A stretch of 7,225 nt of DNA from Natronomonas sp. (lineage in GTDB: Archaea; Halobacteriota; Halobacteria; Halobacteriales; Haloarculaceae), in assembly GCA_007135435.1 (NCBI GenBank), contig SLIW01000097.1:1-7225 (forward strand), given 5' to 3'. The translations under genes were made by a program, and so were the position numbers. Under the pieces are notes generated by a model that was given only the letters and a program-made list of their open reading frames with translations, made no database searches and was not told the DNA's origin. Below are positions 6,875 through 7,225 of this stretch, piece after piece (positions within the stretch are counted from its first letter, which is position 1; each line of letters begins with the position of its first letter).

Positions 6875-6947
6875 GCCGCCGTAGCTCAGCTGGTAGAGCA
6901 CCTCGCTGTTAACGAGGTTGTCCCAGGTTCGAGCCCTGGCTTCGGCG
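6875..6947 (+). tRNA. tRNA-Asn (anticodon GTT)
   Basis: A complete 73-nt cloverleaf: D stem GCTC/GAGC with GG in the loop, anticodon stem CCTCG/CGAGG closing CTGTTAA with GTT at 6908-6910, and T stem CCAGG/CCTGG closing TTCGAGC. The discriminator is G; the following bases are CTT, so CCA is not encoded. The acceptor stem is odd: GCCGCCG faces CTTCGGC, giving G1-C72, C2-G71, C3-G70, G4-C69 and G7-C66 but C-U at 5-68 and 6-67. A perfect partner would read CGGCGGC. The 3' half is copied downstream in both inverted and direct orientation. Confidence 0.94.
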
Positions 6948-7031
6948 CTTCCGTTCTCACGATTCCTCGCGAGGAGCCGTGGCTCTGAGCGAACGCCAGT
7001 GTGAACGGAAGCGATACAACCAGGCTCGAAC
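6927..7031. repeat. Imperfect palindrome copying the 3' end of tRNA-Asn
   Basis: Arm 1 is 6927-6960 and arm 2 is 7001-7031. Pairing is GTTCGAGCC (6927-6935) with 7023-7031, TGG (6937-6939) with CCA (7020-7022), an unmatched 6x6 loop (6940-6945 against 7014-7019), CGCTTCCGTT (6946-6955) with AACGGAAGCG (7004-7013), and CAC (6958-6960) with GTG (7001-7003). That is 25 bp in total. The unmatched loop is again the acceptor 3' strand. The apical 40 nt hold the palindrome CCTCGCGAGG (6965-6974) and the hairpin GAGCC-GT-GGCTC (6974-6985). The architecture matches the tRNA-Arg flank. Confidence 0.75.
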
Positions 7032-7053
7032 ACGCAAGCCGCAGCGCGCACAG
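7028..7053 (-). repeat. 26-nt module shared by both tRNA flanks, copy 2
   Basis: Read on the minus strand, this 26-nt stretch matches 12-37 on the plus strand at 22 of 26 positions, ends in GCGTGTTC, and continues into the inverted T-arm copy of tRNA-Asn. Its position relative to the tRNA mirrors copy 1. Confidence 0.6.
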
Positions 7054-7088
7054 CGAGTGTAACGAGTGAGCACGACCGTCTTGCACCT

Positions 7089-7142
7089 GTTCGAGCCCTG
7101 GCTTCAGCGCTTTCACACTTTCCTCACGAGGGGGCCGTGGCT
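7089..7142 (+). repeat. Direct copy of the tRNA-Asn 3' end and flank
   Basis: GTTCGAGCCCTGGCTTC (7089-7105) is identical to 6927-6943, and similarity continues past the tRNA end: CTTTCACACTTTCCTCACGAG and GCCGTGGCT follow in the same order as in the true flank (6948-6984), with small gaps. TGGCTTCGGCG recurs again at 7138-7148. This is a truncated duplicate, not a second gene: the D and anticodon arms are absent. It resembles the second attachment site of an element that used tRNA-Asn, although only about 160 bp separate the copies. Confidence 0.7.
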
Positions 7143-7225
7143 TCGGCGTTTCTGGCCGAACTCGTTCCTTGCATGACTGCTCGCGAAGGGACAACTGGGT
7201 CTCTGGTCAGCATTCGACGCGTCTG

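Larger units (their letters stand above)
6948..7225. other. Gene-free structured region after tRNA-Asn
   Basis: No reading frame here looks like a real protein. The content is the palindrome, the shared 26-nt module, the direct tRNA 3' copy, and a GCGAG-type repeated word (7053-7069). The last 75 bases show nothing I can assign. Confidence 0.6.

Noticed and set aside
7089..7148. A second tRNA-Asn gene
   Set aside because: Only the T-arm and acceptor 3' part are present; D and anticodon arms are missing.

Overview
The window is from a high-GC haloarchaeal chromosome. The evidence is the D/E-rich, lysine-poor proteins, the archaeal TATA-like box A motifs about 25-33 bp upstream of starts (leaderless style), two tRNA genes without encoded CCA, a class I archaeal CCA-adding enzyme, an archaeal RPA with OB folds and a doublet archaeal histone. 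I cannot name a species.

Layout. At the left edge is tRNA-Arg(GCG) on the minus strand (106-178). It is followed, in its own direction, by a large imperfect palindrome reaching position 34. Divergent from it is a 239-aa DUF7504/HTR-like degenerate RecA-fold protein (290-1009). After about 220 bp holding a degenerate 21-bp repeat comes rpa2, a three-OB-fold single-stranded-DNA-binding protein with an extra C-terminal domain (1233-2696). Sixty bases later begins a histone doublet gene (2757-3194), which shares an ATGA overlap with a zinc-dependent class II histone deacetylase/acetylpolyamine amidohydrolase-type gene (3191-4195). Facing this block on the minus strand are cca (4321-5670) and, upstream of it, a PAP2-family membrane phosphatase (5857-6720). 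The gap between those two contains 8-bp and 9-bp short tandem repeats. On the right, tRNA-Asn(GTT) (6875-6947, plus) is followed by 278 bp with no convincing gene.

Functional theme. The central block is chromatin and ssDNA handling (RPA, histone, deacetylase). From memory, the same rpa2 - hstA - deacetylase neighbourhood occurs in Haloferax volcanii. Next to it is tRNA 3'-end maturation (cca); neither tRNA here encodes CCA, so both depend on that activity.

Most unusual signal. The two unrelated tRNA genes at opposite ends of the window carry the same kind of 3' flank. In each, the T-arm strand and the 12-13 bases just after the discriminator reappear in inverted orientation 60-75 bp downstream, while the acceptor strand between them is not matched. 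Each inverted copy abuts a 26-nt module that is 22/26 identical between the two loci by hand count. tRNA-Asn additionally has a direct copy of its 3' end plus flank at 7089. This could be a repeated attachment-site-like or transcript-folding element at tRNA 3' ends, and I find no standard feature class that explains it. The tRNA-Asn acceptor stem also shows two adjacent C-U mismatches.
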